64,000 nucleotides of DNA from an uncultured Lachnospiraceae bacterium (GTDB taxonomy: Bacteria; Bacillota; Clostridia; Lachnospirales; Lachnospiraceae). The DNA is taken from contig URQQ01000012.1 in assembly GCA_900549995.1 (NCBI GenBank), forward strand, positions 1 to 64,000, written 5' to 3'. A program made the translations under genes and the position numbers. Below are positions 54,027 through 62,417 of the stretch, one piece after another. Under the pieces are notes generated by a model. It was not told the origin of the DNA and did no database searches. It saw only the letters and a list, made by a program, of their open reading frames with translations. Position 1 is the stretch's first letter, and the number at the start of each line of letters is the position of its first letter.

Positions 54027-54641
54027 CTAATCCAGCGACCATTCATCCTGATACCCGGTCCATCCTTTTACGGTCATCGTTTCTTCCTGTACAGACATCA
54101 GCCCGCCAAACGCAGTAACCGGAAGTTTCATCTTGTATGATACATGTAATTTCAGAATACCAGATGCGGATGCCCATGAACCTCCCGCATCGATTCCGCT
54201 GCTCCCTCCCGCAACAATACTTCTGTTAAGCCTCTCGGCTCCCACCGAATTGATAATCTTTTCTTCCAGCCTCGACGGAGCCGTGAGACTGCACACAGAA
54301 GCTTCCTGCGCATAACTGTGACAGGCCGCCTGCATCCCGGCTCTGATACTTGTCCGGACAGCCATCATCTCCAGAAGGTAAATAAGACAGACGGCCGCAA
54401 AAAAGAACAGTGGGAAGGCTGCTGCCGCTTCCAGTGAAATGACGCCCCGGAACTTTTTCTTTCTGCTGCGGACTCTTTTTATAACTTTCCGAAAAGAGAT
54501 GAATACAGATGCCCTTTCTGCATATGTATGGGAGTTTAGAATTGTTTTCAGATGCGCACAAAAGTCTGCCTCCTTTCTCTTTTCATTTGAATTGGTATTA
54601 CACTTACTTTGTTTGTGATTTTCTAAGGATAGAAAGGGCAT
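54027..54641 (-). CDS. TadE-like pseudopilin with an unusual N-terminal extension
   Basis: 204 residues. The pilin-like part starts around residue 66 (FRGVISLEAAAAFPLFFFAA), a prepilin-type leader and helix with Glu at the start. Before it lies a 51-codon stretch encoded by a 171-bp segment with 30-base terminal inverted repeats (54490-54660); that segment supplies the ATG (54641) and ribosome site AGAGGTGA. TadE-like proteins normally have leaders of 10-25 residues, so the extension is foreign or variable. The C-terminal ~110 residues are the extracytoplasmic domain. Ends TAG, then the zinc-motif gene follows in the same frame. Confidence 0.8.
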   Translation of the reverse strand: MPFLSLENHKQSKCNTNSNEKRKEADFCAHLKTILNSHTYAERASVFISFRKVIKRVRSRKKKFRGVISLEAAAAFPLFFFAAVCLIYLLEMMAVRTSIRAGMQAACHSYAQEASVCSLTAPSRLEEKIINSVGAERLNRSIVAGGSSGIDAGGSWASASGILKLHVSYKMKLPVTAFGGLMSVQEETMTVKGWTGYQDEWSLD

Positions 54642-54660
54642 CTGTATTCACCTCTTTTCG
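54490..54660. repeat. 171-bp segment bounded by 30-base inverted repeats, candidate invertible element
   Basis: 54490-54519 and 54631-54660 are inverted copies matching at 29 of 30 bases (core GAATACAGATGCCCTTTCT). Each copy holds a ribosome-site-plus-ATG sequence; the 111 bases between are open in both orientations and, because 171 is divisible by three and the start is at the same offset in each arm, both orientations join in frame to the pilin-like part. In the present orientation the product starts MPFLSLENHKQ; flipped, MPFLHMYGSLEL. It may be an inverton or a miniature element. Confidence 0.8.
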
Positions 54661-54670
54661 TCATAATATG

Positions 54671-56056
54671 TTAATGATATCCATAAACGTTTCCGAATCT
54701 GTACTCAATTCCTCTTCGCAGCCTGCATGTGCTTACGGTCTTAAGATTCGTAATACATGAATCACCGCTGAAATATTCCTGTCCTTTCAGCCTCATATTA
54801 CTCTCTATCAGATCAATGCACCTCATGGATAAAGTTTCTTTTGCCTCCAGGACTAACAGCACTCTCAGATACCCTTCATAATCCAGTCCCTCTTCCGAAT
54901 CAGTTCCTGTTCCTGCATCCTCATTTGTGCCAAGCTTTTTCAGTCCGGCAAGCGACAGGTTCCAGGTGGAACTGCTTTTTACCAGAACTACTTTATGTCC
55001 TTCCATCAATGTCCGAAGGTCTATAATGGTCTCACCATAGGCCCAGGCGAGAAGAAGCGCCTGCTTTAGAAGTCCTGCAATCTCCGGAAAAACAATGACC
55101 GTGGTAATTGCAAGTGCCAATGCTTCAGCCTCTCCCTGTTTCTCAGGATCAGTCAGAAGATAAGCATAATTAATTCCAAACCGGACAAACAGAAGTTTTG
55201 AAAGAACCGATTCCAGATTCTCCCGGTCACTTTCTTTACCTGCAATCAGATACTCTGTCTCGTAAGCAATTGCTTTATCCTCAGCAGGTTTTAGCTTATT
55301 TGAGAAATGAGTCAGCAGGTACTCTCCAAAGAGAAACGTCCCTGGAATTCCCAGATCCTTTTCTTTTTTAGGAAAACTGCCTTCTCCCTTGCGATTCTGT
55401 CTGTGAGACGCAAGTCCTGACAAATCCAGGTGTTTCTGTGAGATGGAATCCGGTTCCTGCATTACCTGATATAAAAGAGGGGACTGTTTCAATCCTGAAA
55501 TATTCTGCAGAGGGTTATCTTGATCCTCGAGCTGCTTTTCGGCTGCATTAAGTTCTGACTGCAGTTCTTCATTGGTCGCTTCATCCAGACCCTCATACTG
55601 CCTGGAATTTTCCTCCTGCTCTTTCCAGATCTCAGCCTCACCAGAAAGACCTTCCAGCCTGTCAAGTCCTGTGATTGTACTCATATATGCCATCGCCTGA
55701 TCATAAAAGGGCTGTCCTGAATGATCCGTCAGGTATTCAATCCCCTCCACTTTATTCTCTATAGAGGATGCTCCGTAGTGACTAAGCCTCTCTGTCAGAT
55801 TTTCATAAGAAAACTCCTGTCTGCCATAGGTCCCGTCAAGAGCAAAGATATCATATTCTTCCAATAAATCTCTGTGATATTCTGCAAAGACCGACTCCAT
55901 CGCCCTGACCATATCTGCCTTTTTGTAATTTTTTGAAATCTGAATCGAGGCGCTTTCAATCACACTGCCGGTAAATGCCAGAAGAAGCAGAAAAATCAGG
56001 CTGAGAAATGCCGTGATTTCCCCTTTTTCTGCCGGCAGCTGCCTGCACCCTTCCAT
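54671..56056 (-). CDS. DUF5702-type pilus-associated membrane protein (TadG-like)
   Basis: 461 residues with one N-terminal transmembrane helix (about 14-34, TAFLSLIFLLLLAFTGSVIE) and a long extracytoplasmic helical domain. It resembles DUF5702 proteins found in Firmicute Tad loci, which take the position of TadG. A pseudopilin-like start (EKGEITAFLSL) suggests processing by the prepilin peptidase. It abuts the Flp gene and ends 10 bases before the inverted-repeat segment. Confidence 0.8.
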   Translation of the reverse strand: MEGCRQLPAEKGEITAFLSLIFLLLLAFTGSVIESASIQISKNYKKADMVRAMESVFAEYHRDLLEEYDIFALDGTYGRQEFSYENLTERLSHYGASSIENKVEGIEYLTDHSGQPFYDQAMAYMSTITGLDRLEGLSGEAEIWKEQEENSRQYEGLDEATNEELQSELNAAEKQLEDQDNPLQNISGLKQSPLLYQVMQEPDSISQKHLDLSGLASHRQNRKGEGSFPKKEKDLGIPGTFLFGEYLLTHFSNKLKPAEDKAIAYETEYLIAGKESDRENLESVLSKLLFVRFGINYAYLLTDPEKQGEAEALALAITTVIVFPEIAGLLKQALLLAWAYGETIIDLRTLMEGHKVVLVKSSSTWNLSLAGLKKLGTNEDAGTGTDSEEGLDYEGYLRVLLVLEAKETLSMRCIDLIESNMRLKGQEYFSGDSCITNLKTVSTCRLRRGIEYRFGNVYGYH

Positions 56057-56238
56057 CAGATTCCCGAACTTTCACTTGTAATTTTCTGAAAAATAGATGA
56101 GACAAGACTTGTAAGCTGAGACTTGAATATAATCACCAAGCCAATCAAAACGACGAGTATGAGAATCACCTCAACAACTCCAATTCCATCCTTCGCATCC
56201 CGAAACCTCTTATATTTACAATACATCCAGTATTTCAT
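56056..56238 (-). CDS. Flp-type major prepilin
   Basis: 60-residue type IVb prepilin. A charged leader (MKYWMYCKYKRFRDAKDG) precedes GIGVVEVILILVVLIGLVI, with the Glu5-like residue and the hydrophobic assembly helix; cleavage is expected at the DG/IG border. ATG 56238 follows GGAGG by eight bases; the earlier ATG lies in that ribosome site. Likely the main fibre subunit. Its stop overlaps the DUF5702 start by 1 nt. Confidence 0.85.
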   Translation of the reverse strand: MKYWMYCKYKRFRDAKDGIGVVEVILILVVLIGLVIIFKSQLTSLVSSIFQKITSESSGI

Positions 56239-56273
56239 ATGTATTACCTCCATTTATTTTCTGTTTTCTTCCG

Positions 56274-57563
56274 TTACAATTGCACTGATAAAAATGCTGG
56301 TACAATTACAATCACTAACACAATTGCCAGCATCAGAAACATCGGAAGCAGCAGTTTTGTACTTGCTTCTTCTCCTGTCTTTCTCGCCAGATTTTTTCTC
56401 TCTTCAAATGCCTGCACAGCCTCTGTCTTCAGCAGTTCTGTCAGCCCGCTGGTCCCTTTCTTAAGATTCTGGGATAGAAGCGCTCCAAGCTTCAGATACT
56501 GCGGAAGTCCGCATCTTCTTCCGAAATGCTCATATCCTTCTGCTTCGGTGACACCGCTTTGAATTTCATGAAGAGTGCCTGCCATTTCTTCATATGCCTT
56601 GTGTACTCCTGTCACTTCTCTTTGTCCTGCGTAGTCAATAACTACCTTTTTCCACGCATTTCTGACTGTCATCCCCGCACCAAGAAGCAGAACAATCTTA
56701 CTTACAATTTCCGGGTAATCTCTCACCATCTGTTTTCTTTCCTGTTCGGTTTTTTTCTTCTCCTCCTGTTTTTTTAACATTGAGACAGCTACAGCTGCTG
56801 TCATTCCAAGCAAAAGTATTACATACCCCCGGCTGTCATTTTTCCTGTTCCACGTAATCGTTTTGTCTGCTAATTTTTCCGGGAGCTTTACAACAGAGAT
56901 TTCTCTTGTTTTTTCATCCTCTTCTTTTACCAGTTTTTTTACTTTGTCAGCGATTTCTGTCTCTCCCGATACCTTCCGGGGATACACTGTGACATCGGTG
57001 AGGTATGGAAATTCCTCCCCTTCGTAACTCAGCGTCCCCTGAAGTTTTACCTTTACTCCTTCTTTGGGAACCTGGCCAAACTGAATCTCCCCATAGACAT
57101 TGAGTACATCATAGCGATTAAGCTCCCATGTCACTTCGATTGGGGTATCGGGAATCTTCCGGACAAGATTGAGATCATGATCCACATGATCCCTGCTTTT
57201 ATTTTCCCCCAGAATCAATGTGTTGAGCTGCTTTACAGACGTTTCAAACACCTTTTTGATCTGTTTTGGAGTATATTTCTGTTCCTGTATCTCCACCGTA
57301 ATCTTTTTCTTCCTGATTTCTTTTCCGACTGTAACTTCCAGTTCTTCTGCCTTTTTTCCTTTGCCGTATGTATTTCTTTCTATCTCTGATATACTATATT
57401 GATTGCCTGAAAGAAACAAAAACATTGCCAAAGTATTCGCTGCCGCCATACACCAGAAAACTCTTAAAGCCGTCTGTCCGCGGCATATCTTTGGAAGTCT
57501 GTTTTTCCGGAGCATCACCATATAAACAATTCCGCATATATACAGAATAATACAGACTCCCAT
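56274..57563 (-). CDS. TadC-like pilus platform protein with inserted exported domain
   Basis: 429 residues. Two N-terminal helices (about 2-17, 35-52) are followed by a ~180-residue beta-rich region (for example VTWELNRYDVLNVYGEIQFG) that should face outside, then a helix (about 246-262), a GspF-type domain with GAGMTVRNAWKKVV and a C-terminal helix (LLPMFLMLAIVLVIVIVPAF). Ordinary TadC proteins lack the large exported part. It lies 1 nt after the TadB-like gene. Confidence 0.85.
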   Translation of the reverse strand: MGVCIILYICGIVYMVMLRKNRLPKICRGQTALRVFWCMAAANTLAMFLFLSGNQYSISEIERNTYGKGKKAEELEVTVGKEIRKKKITVEIQEQKYTPKQIKKVFETSVKQLNTLILGENKSRDHVDHDLNLVRKIPDTPIEVTWELNRYDVLNVYGEIQFGQVPKEGVKVKLQGTLSYEGEEFPYLTDVTVYPRKVSGETEIADKVKKLVKEEDEKTREISVVKLPEKLADKTITWNRKNDSRGYVILLLGMTAAVAVSMLKKQEEKKKTEQERKQMVRDYPEIVSKIVLLLGAGMTVRNAWKKVVIDYAGQREVTGVHKAYEEMAGTLHEIQSGVTEAEGYEHFGRRCGLPQYLKLGALLSQNLKKGTSGLTELLKTEAVQAFEERKNLARKTGEEASTKLLLPMFLMLAIVLVIVIVPAFLSVQL

Positions 57564-57564
57564 C

Positions 57565-58242
57565 CTACACCTCGATTTCTATGATTGTTTTTCCAAGATA
57601 AAATGCTCCAAGATAAATGATCAGACACCCGGTCATCAAAGCTGTTCCCAAAACGGTACCATACAGTACTCCCATGAATTCCGGAAAACTAAGTTGCATG
57701 TAAAGCAATATTCCAAATGGTATCCCGGACATCACTAAAAATTCCAGTCGTTTCGCCGCAATCATAGTCTGTATTTCCTTTTGCACCTCTATTTTGTCAC
57801 AGATCTGAGTAATTGATGATCTCAGGATCTCCATCAGATCTCCTCCGCTGCGCTTGGCGGACTTAACTACTGCCGCAAAGTTCACCGCATCCTCCTGGCT
57901 GACACGTTTGGCAAATTCGGAAAAAGCCTGTTCTGCCGTAATATTCATATTGAGCTGGTGTACAAGAAGAGAAAATTCTCTCATAATTCTGTCATCCGCA
58001 TTATAAAGCAATCCCAGATCTTTTCTCGCTTCTTTCACAGCATTTTCCATGGAATAACCTACATTTAACGATGACGCCAATGCCTGAAGCGCTTCTCTGA
58101 ATTGTACCTGAAACATTCGTTCCTTGTTCTTCATACAGGTAAGTTCCCACTGATAGAGATATACCAGAAACAGAGGAGACAACAACGGCACTGCTATTAC
58201 CGATCTGTAAAAAAGATATGCTATCAGGCAGATCATACCCAT
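57565..58242 (-). CDS. TadB-like pilus platform protein
   Basis: 225-residue inner-membrane platform protein of the GspF family. Helices at the N-terminus (ICLIAYLFYRSVIAVPLLSP) and C-terminus (two, from about 170) flank the cytoplasmic GspF part with FREALQALASSLNVGYSMEN and AVVKSAKRSGGDLMEILRSS. ATG 58242 has only a weak ribosome site; no better start exists in frame. Shorter than usual TadB. Confidence 0.87.
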   Translation of the reverse strand: MGMICLIAYLFYRSVIAVPLLSPLFLVYLYQWELTCMKNKERMFQVQFREALQALASSLNVGYSMENAVKEARKDLGLLYNADDRIMREFSLLVHQLNMNITAEQAFSEFAKRVSQEDAVNFAAVVKSAKRSGGDLMEILRSSITQICDKIEVQKEIQTMIAAKRLEFLVMSGIPFGILLYMQLSFPEFMGVLYGTVLGTALMTGCLIIYLGAFYLGKTIIEIEV

Positions 58243-58267
58243 TCCGGCTGCTATGGCTTTTATATAT

Positions 58268-59476
58268 TCAGTTTTCCTGATATCCTGCCGCCAGCAGCTT
58301 GTCCTTATTCTGAATGGGATTCACTTTTTCCCATATTCCTTCCACTTTTCCACGATTCATTTTCACCTCCCTGAATTGATATAATATCTGTATCTTAATC
58401 TCACCATTTTCATATCCCAGAACTTCTACTACCTGCAGAAGTCTCCGGCTTTTATCCCGCAGTCTTCCAAGATGGACAATGATATCGATTCCCGACGCAA
58501 TCTGCCTTTGAATAGCTGCAAGCGGAAGTTCCATACCCATCAGCACCATAGTTTCAAGACGGCTCAGCATGTCTCCCGGACTGTTGGCATGTCCTGTACT
58601 CATTGATCCATCATGTCCCGTATTCATTGCCTGCAGCATATCAATGGCTTCCCCTCCCCTGACTTCCCCTACGATAATACGGTTTGGTCTCATACGGAGT
58701 GCCGTGCGGATCAGCTGGCGGATCGTAATCTCACCCTTTCCTTCCACGTTGGCATTTCTCGCTTCCAGACTGACCAGATTCGGGATTCCTCCAATTTTTA
58801 ACTCTGCGTTATCTTCTATTGTAATAATTCGTTCATCTTTGGGTATCGAATGCGATAATGCATTAAGAAATGTGGTTTTACCGGAGCCGGTTCCTCCACT
58901 GATAAAGATATTATAACGTGATTTTACTAAAAGATTTAAAAAAGATATAATTTCATTATTGATTGACTTCCATTCAAGCAGTTGTTTCATTGTTATTGTT
59001 TCTTTTGGAAATTTCCTGATTGTGACAATCGGACCATTTAAGGCAACCGGATAAAGTACAACATTGACCCTTGAACCGTCCTCGAGTCTTGCATCGACGA
59101 TCGGCACTGCCTCATTTACAAGCCGGTTCGATCCGGCCACAATCTGCTGTATCAGGTCTTCCAGTTTTCCCCTGGAGGCAAACCGCTTATCAAGCTGCTG
59201 AATCCGCCCGCTCTTTTCAATAAATATATTCTGGGTACCGTTGATCATAATCTCTGTAATCGTGTCATCCTCTAACAAGTCCTGCAGTATATCGAGTTTT
59301 CGGAATGCGTTAAACAATTCCTTGCCAAGAGCGGCCTTCTGCTTCAACGGTATATATTCTTTTCTGGCATATTCCTCAAGAACGCTGTGAATCAATTCTA
59401 CCAGTTCATCGTCCTCAATTTCTCTTGACAGATCCAGCTCATCAAGTATTCTTTCCTGGATTTTTCCAATATCCAT
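58268..59476 (-). CDS. tadA: TadA-type secretion ATPase
   Basis: Hexameric motor ATPase for pilus assembly. The P-loop ISGGTGSGKTTFLNAL lies near residue 195, Walker B-region RIIVGEVRGGEAIDMLQAMN and the His box STGHANSPGDMLSRLE follow. 402 residues, normal for TadA/CpaF. ATG 59476 overlaps the tadZ stop by one base (TAATG), typical of coupling. Confidence 0.96.
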   Translation of the reverse strand: MDIGKIQERILDELDLSREIEDDELVELIHSVLEEYARKEYIPLKQKAALGKELFNAFRKLDILQDLLEDDTITEIMINGTQNIFIEKSGRIQQLDKRFASRGKLEDLIQQIVAGSNRLVNEAVPIVDARLEDGSRVNVVLYPVALNGPIVTIRKFPKETITMKQLLEWKSINNEIISFLNLLVKSRYNIFISGGTGSGKTTFLNALSHSIPKDERIITIEDNAELKIGGIPNLVSLEARNANVEGKGEITIRQLIRTALRMRPNRIIVGEVRGGEAIDMLQAMNTGHDGSMSTGHANSPGDMLSRLETMVLMGMELPLAAIQRQIASGIDIIVHLGRLRDKSRRLLQVVEVLGYENGEIKIQILYQFREVKMNRGKVEGIWEKVNPIQNKDKLLAAGYQEN

Positions 59477-60447
59477 TACGGTCTGTCCCTTCCCGCATAC
59501 TCTTTTGCAAGTTTTCTTGCATATTTCTGAATGTCTTCCGGAATATGAATTTTTTCCGTCTTATCCAGTATTTCGTCTAATCCCATCAGCTTAATTTCTC
59601 CTTCAAATTGTTTGATTTTTCCCTCAGAGACTGGATCGTCAAGAACAGGCATATATACTTTCCCTGCGAGATCCAGAATTTCTACAAGCCCCTGGATCCC
59701 TTCGCTGATATCCAATATTACCATCTCGTAGATACTCTGATTCAGAATCTGCATCAAAAACCTTCTCCACTCTTCCGATGTAACCGACCTTATATCAGCG
59801 CTGACCAAAGATGGCATCATATAATCCAGATTCTGCATCTGGCGGACCATCATTCCCATCCGGAGTCCAAGATTTTGATCCTCCTGTCTTGAATAGTACA
59901 AAAGATCGGAGATGGTGAGTCCCTGCTCATCCGGAAAAATTCCTCCCTTGCCTGCATACATTTCCAGATTCAGATAAACGGTACTTTCATACCTTGATAG
60001 TTCCTTGCCAAATTCCAGCGCAAAAGTTGTCTTTCCGGCTCTGTGCACAGGTGAAAAAATACATATCAGATCTTTTTTCCTCTTCCCTGTAATACAAAAA
60101 AGCTCACCGCTGTCACTGTCCAGACATGCCTGCACCATCTGCGTAAAAATATCGTCAATACTTTGATAACGATATATATAAGTTTCATTACCTTCGAAAC
60201 TTTTTTCTTTCTCCTGTGTGAGCACAAAAACTTTACCCGCCAGAATCTGTTCCCTTTCTTCGTGCAGAATCTCTTCCCCTACGACCAGGATATCAATCAC
60301 CTTCTCTGCTGCCAGCTCAGCAGCATGTTCAAATGTGCTGCAGCAAAAAATCTGAAACCTGATTTCCTTTTTCTCCTCCATCATTTCTGATAAATGGTCC
60401 GCATAAACACTTTCCCCATCACAAATGCATAGATTCCTCTGTCTCAC
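59476..60447 (-). CDS. tadZ: TadZ/CpaE-like localisation protein
   Basis: 323 residues: N-terminal receiver-like domain without the phospho-acceptor pattern, then a ParA/MinD-type ATPase with the deviant Walker A SPVHRAGKTTFALEFG near residue 130 and ISEGIQGLVEILDL further on. TadZ marks the pole where the pilus is built. GTG start 60447 follows AAGGAGGG. First gene of the operon, about 115 bases after a strong promoter. Confidence 0.88.
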   Translation of the reverse strand: MRQRNLCICDGESVYADHLSEMMEEKKEIRFQIFCCSTFEHAAELAAEKVIDILVVGEEILHEEREQILAGKVFVLTQEKEKSFEGNETYIYRYQSIDDIFTQMVQACLDSDSGELFCITGKRKKDLICIFSPVHRAGKTTFALEFGKELSRYESTVYLNLEMYAGKGGIFPDEQGLTISDLLYYSRQEDQNLGLRMGMMVRQMQNLDYMMPSLVSADIRSVTSEEWRRFLMQILNQSIYEMVILDISEGIQGLVEILDLAGKVYMPVLDDPVSEGKIKQFEGEIKLMGLDEILDKTEKIHIPEDIQKYARKLAKEYAGRDRP

Positions 60448-60569
60448 TGCATCCCTCCTTCACACTTTTCTTCTGTGCTTTTCAGCTCTTAAATTTTCTT
60501 TACCTGGAATTCATTGCCGGAACCGGCCTGTCTGAAATGACAATAATGAATTGACTGCTTGTAACGTGT

Positions 60570-60598
60570 ATTATAGCTTCCGTCTTTCCTCTTGTCCA
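60570..60598 (-). promoter_or_regulatory. Promoter of the Tad/Flp pilus operon
   Basis: On the minus strand TGGACA (60598-60593), 17 bases, TATAAT (60575-60570): five and six matches to consensus. Transcription would start near 60563 and leave a leader of about 115 bases before tadZ. A 68-codon open frame across this site is therefore judged not to be a gene. Confidence 0.8.
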
Positions 60599-60634
60599 CC
60601 CGTTTTTTAAAAACACCAAATCTTTGTGCATACC

Positions 60635-60847
60635 TCACAAAATTTGATAGGCAAGTACACCATAAAGCAGTGCAACCCCAGGAATACCAAGACATCCGGA
60701 TGTCAAAATGGACAGCCCATTATATCCAACAGCCAGAGAAATGCCCTGAGAAGCAAGAAATTGGTTTACAAAAAAGATCGTTCCACACCCGATTACAGCA
60801 CGGACAACAAAATTAACAATTATATGAGATTGATTTTTTTCCTGCAT
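60635..60847 (-). CDS. bofA: BofA-family protein, pro-sigma-K processing inhibitor
   Basis: 70-residue membrane protein resembling BofA, which holds the SpoIVFB protease inactive in the forespore membrane of Bacillus. Two hydrophobic helices; the C-terminal signature LTSGCLGIPGVALLYGVLAY is typical. ATG 60847 lies seven bases after AAGGAG; the ATG at 60853 is too close. It indicates a spore-forming lineage. Divergent from a DUF2508 gene, which in Bacillus (yaaL) is its neighbour on the same strand. Confidence 0.88.
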   Translation of the reverse strand: MQEKNQSHIIVNFVVRAVIGCGTIFFVNQFLASQGISLAVGYNGLSILTSGCLGIPGVALLYGVLAYQIL

Positions 60848-60951
60848 CAGCATTCTCCTTTTTCTCTTTATTTCATATATATCATGCTAAAAGGTATTTT
60901 ATACCACAACTTTGTCTATACTATAAAAAGAATGAAAGGAGAATATGCCCT

Positions 60952-61194
60952 ATGTTATTTCATCAAAAAGCACCGCTTGAAACAACGGATGAATTCTCTA
61001 TGTATCAGGATACATTCGGGGATTTTAATATTGAAGAAGAAATAGAAAAAGCAAAAAATGAGATAGAAACTGCCTATATGAACTTTCAGAATGTACTGGA
61101 TCCAGATTTGATTGACTGCTATATTTATGAAGGAAATGCAGCCTGGAAACGATATCGTTTCCTGCTACGCCAGGCCAGGCAGATGACAGAATAA
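60952..61194 (+). CDS. DUF2508 family protein (YaaL-like)
   Basis: 80-residue soluble helical protein: FNIEEEIEKAKNEIETAYMN and LDPDLIDCYIYEGNAAWKRY fit DUF2508/YaaL. GAAAGGAGA precedes the ATG. Function unknown; the link with bofA is conserved in Firmicutes but here the two genes diverge. Confidence 0.88.
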   Translation: MLFHQKAPLETTDEFSMYQDTFGDFNIEEEIEKAKNEIETAYMNFQNVLDPDLIDCYIYEGNAAWKRYRFLLRQARQMTE

Positions 61195-61225
61195 CAGCCG
61201 GGAATAATCATCCCGGCTGTTATTT
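61193..61225. terminator. Bidirectional terminator between DUF2508 and dCMP deaminase genes
   Basis: Perfect 11-bp stem AACAGCCGGGA (61193-61203) / TCCCGGCTGTT (61211-61221), followed by ATTTCTGG on plus; it starts inside the DUF2508 stop and lies ten bases from the convergent stop codon. Confidence 0.88.
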
Positions 61226-61235
61226 CTGGTTATTC

Positions 61236-61724
61236 CTATAATTCAATCGTGATCTGGCGTCCGGTGGCGTGATACTGATGATACCTCACCCCCGCTGAAT
61301 CCATCATTCTTTTTGATGCCTGTACGCCCGCTGTATCTGCATATTTATCACAGTCATAGATCACTTCTTTGATTCCCGACTGGATAATCGCTTTGGCACA
61401 TTCATTGCAGGGGAACAATGATACATAGAGCTTTGCTCCTGCAAGACTTCCTCCGCTGTAATTCAGAATTGCATTCAGTTCACTGTGTGTTGCATAATAA
61501 TACTTCGTTTCTAAAGGATCCTCCCCTTCACGGTACCAGGGAAATTCATCATCTGAACAGCCCGTCGGCAGTCCGTTATATCCCATAGACAGTATCTTAT
61601 TATCCTGGCTGACAATGCAGCATCCAACCTGAGTGTTTGGATCCTTTGATCTCATGCCGGATAACTTGGCCACACCCATAAAATACTCATCCCAGGAAAT
61701 ATAATCGTTTCTTTTACCACTCAT
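61236..61724 (-). CDS. comEB: dCMP deaminase (ComEB type)
   Basis: Zinc-dependent deamination of dCMP to dUMP for dTMP supply. 162 residues with HSELNAILNY (zinc His and catalytic Glu) and SLFPCNECAKAII (zinc cysteines). CGGAGGT precedes the ATG by nine bases. Downstream of upp on the same strand, in a nucleotide-salvage group. Confidence 0.94.
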   Translation of the reverse strand: MSGKRNDYISWDEYFMGVAKLSGMRSKDPNTQVGCCIVSQDNKILSMGYNGLPTGCSDDEFPWYREGEDPLETKYYYATHSELNAILNYSGGSLAGAKLYVSLFPCNECAKAIIQSGIKEVIYDCDKYADTAGVQASKRMMDSAGVRYHQYHATGRQITIEL

Positions 61725-61773
61725 GACTTTACACCTCCGATGTTCCCCAACACCTCAAACGCATTTTTCACTA

Positions 61774-62403
61774 TTATTTTGTACCAAATATTCTATCCCC
61801 TGCATCACCCAGACCCGGAACAATATATCCATGGTCATTCAGATGATCATCAAGTGCTCCGATATAAATATCAACATCCGGATGTTCCCGCTTCATACGT
61901 TCTACCCCTTCCGGTGCAGCAATAATACACATAAACCGGATGTTCTTTACACCTTTGTCTTTCAGAAGCTTAATTGCGGCAACGCTGGATCCTCCGGTTG
62001 CAAGCATCGGATCTACTACAAAAACATCCCTCTCGTCACAGTCTGCCGGAAGTTTGCAATAATACTCCACTGGTTCAAGCGTCTCCGGATCACGGTATAA
62101 TCCAATATGTCCAACCTTTGCAGCCGGTATCATGGCGAGCATTCCTTCCACCATTCCAAGCCCCGCTCTTAAGATCGGAACAACAGCCAGTTTCTTCCCG
62201 GCCAGCTCCTTAGCCGTCATCTCGGCAATCGGAGTTTTGATTATCACATCCTGAAGTTTCAGATCCCTTGTCGCCTCATAACACATAAGCATTGCAATCT
62301 CACTGATCATTTCCCTGAAATCTTTAGAGCCCAGTTCCTCACGGCGGATATAGCTGATTTTGTGCTGAATCAATGGATGATCCATTACATATACGTTTGA
62401 CAT
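61774..62403 (-). CDS. upp: Uracil phosphoribosyltransferase
   Basis: Makes UMP from uracil and PRPP. 209 residues; PRPP-binding loop FVVDPMLATGGSSVAAIKLL, ILRAGLGMVEGML and the uracil-binding C-terminus GYIVPGLGDAGDRIFGTK. Normal length. Lies between rpiB and the deaminase gene, as in the upp region upstream of atp operons of many Firmicutes. Confidence 0.97.
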   Translation of the reverse strand: MSNVYVMDHPLIQHKISYIRREELGSKDFREMISEIAMLMCYEATRDLKLQDVIIKTPIAEMTAKELAGKKLAVVPILRAGLGMVEGMLAMIPAAKVGHIGLYRDPETLEPVEYYCKLPADCDERDVFVVDPMLATGGSSVAAIKLLKDKGVKNIRFMCIIAAPEGVERMKREHPDVDIYIGALDDHLNDHGYIVPGLGDAGDRIFGTK

Positions 62404-62417
62404 AACTTTCCTCCCAA

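Noticed and set aside
54509..54760. Plus-strand ORF starting in the left arm of the inverted repeat
   Set aside because: As a gene on plus it runs antisense into the DUF5702 gene and is not credible; its first 51 codons are kept only as the predicted alternate N-terminus if the segment flips.
60489..60695. 68-codon minus-strand ORF between tadZ and bofA
   Set aside because: A TGGACA-17-TATAAT promoter sits inside it, it overlaps the end of bofA and it lacks a ribosome site; better read as the leader of the pilus operon.
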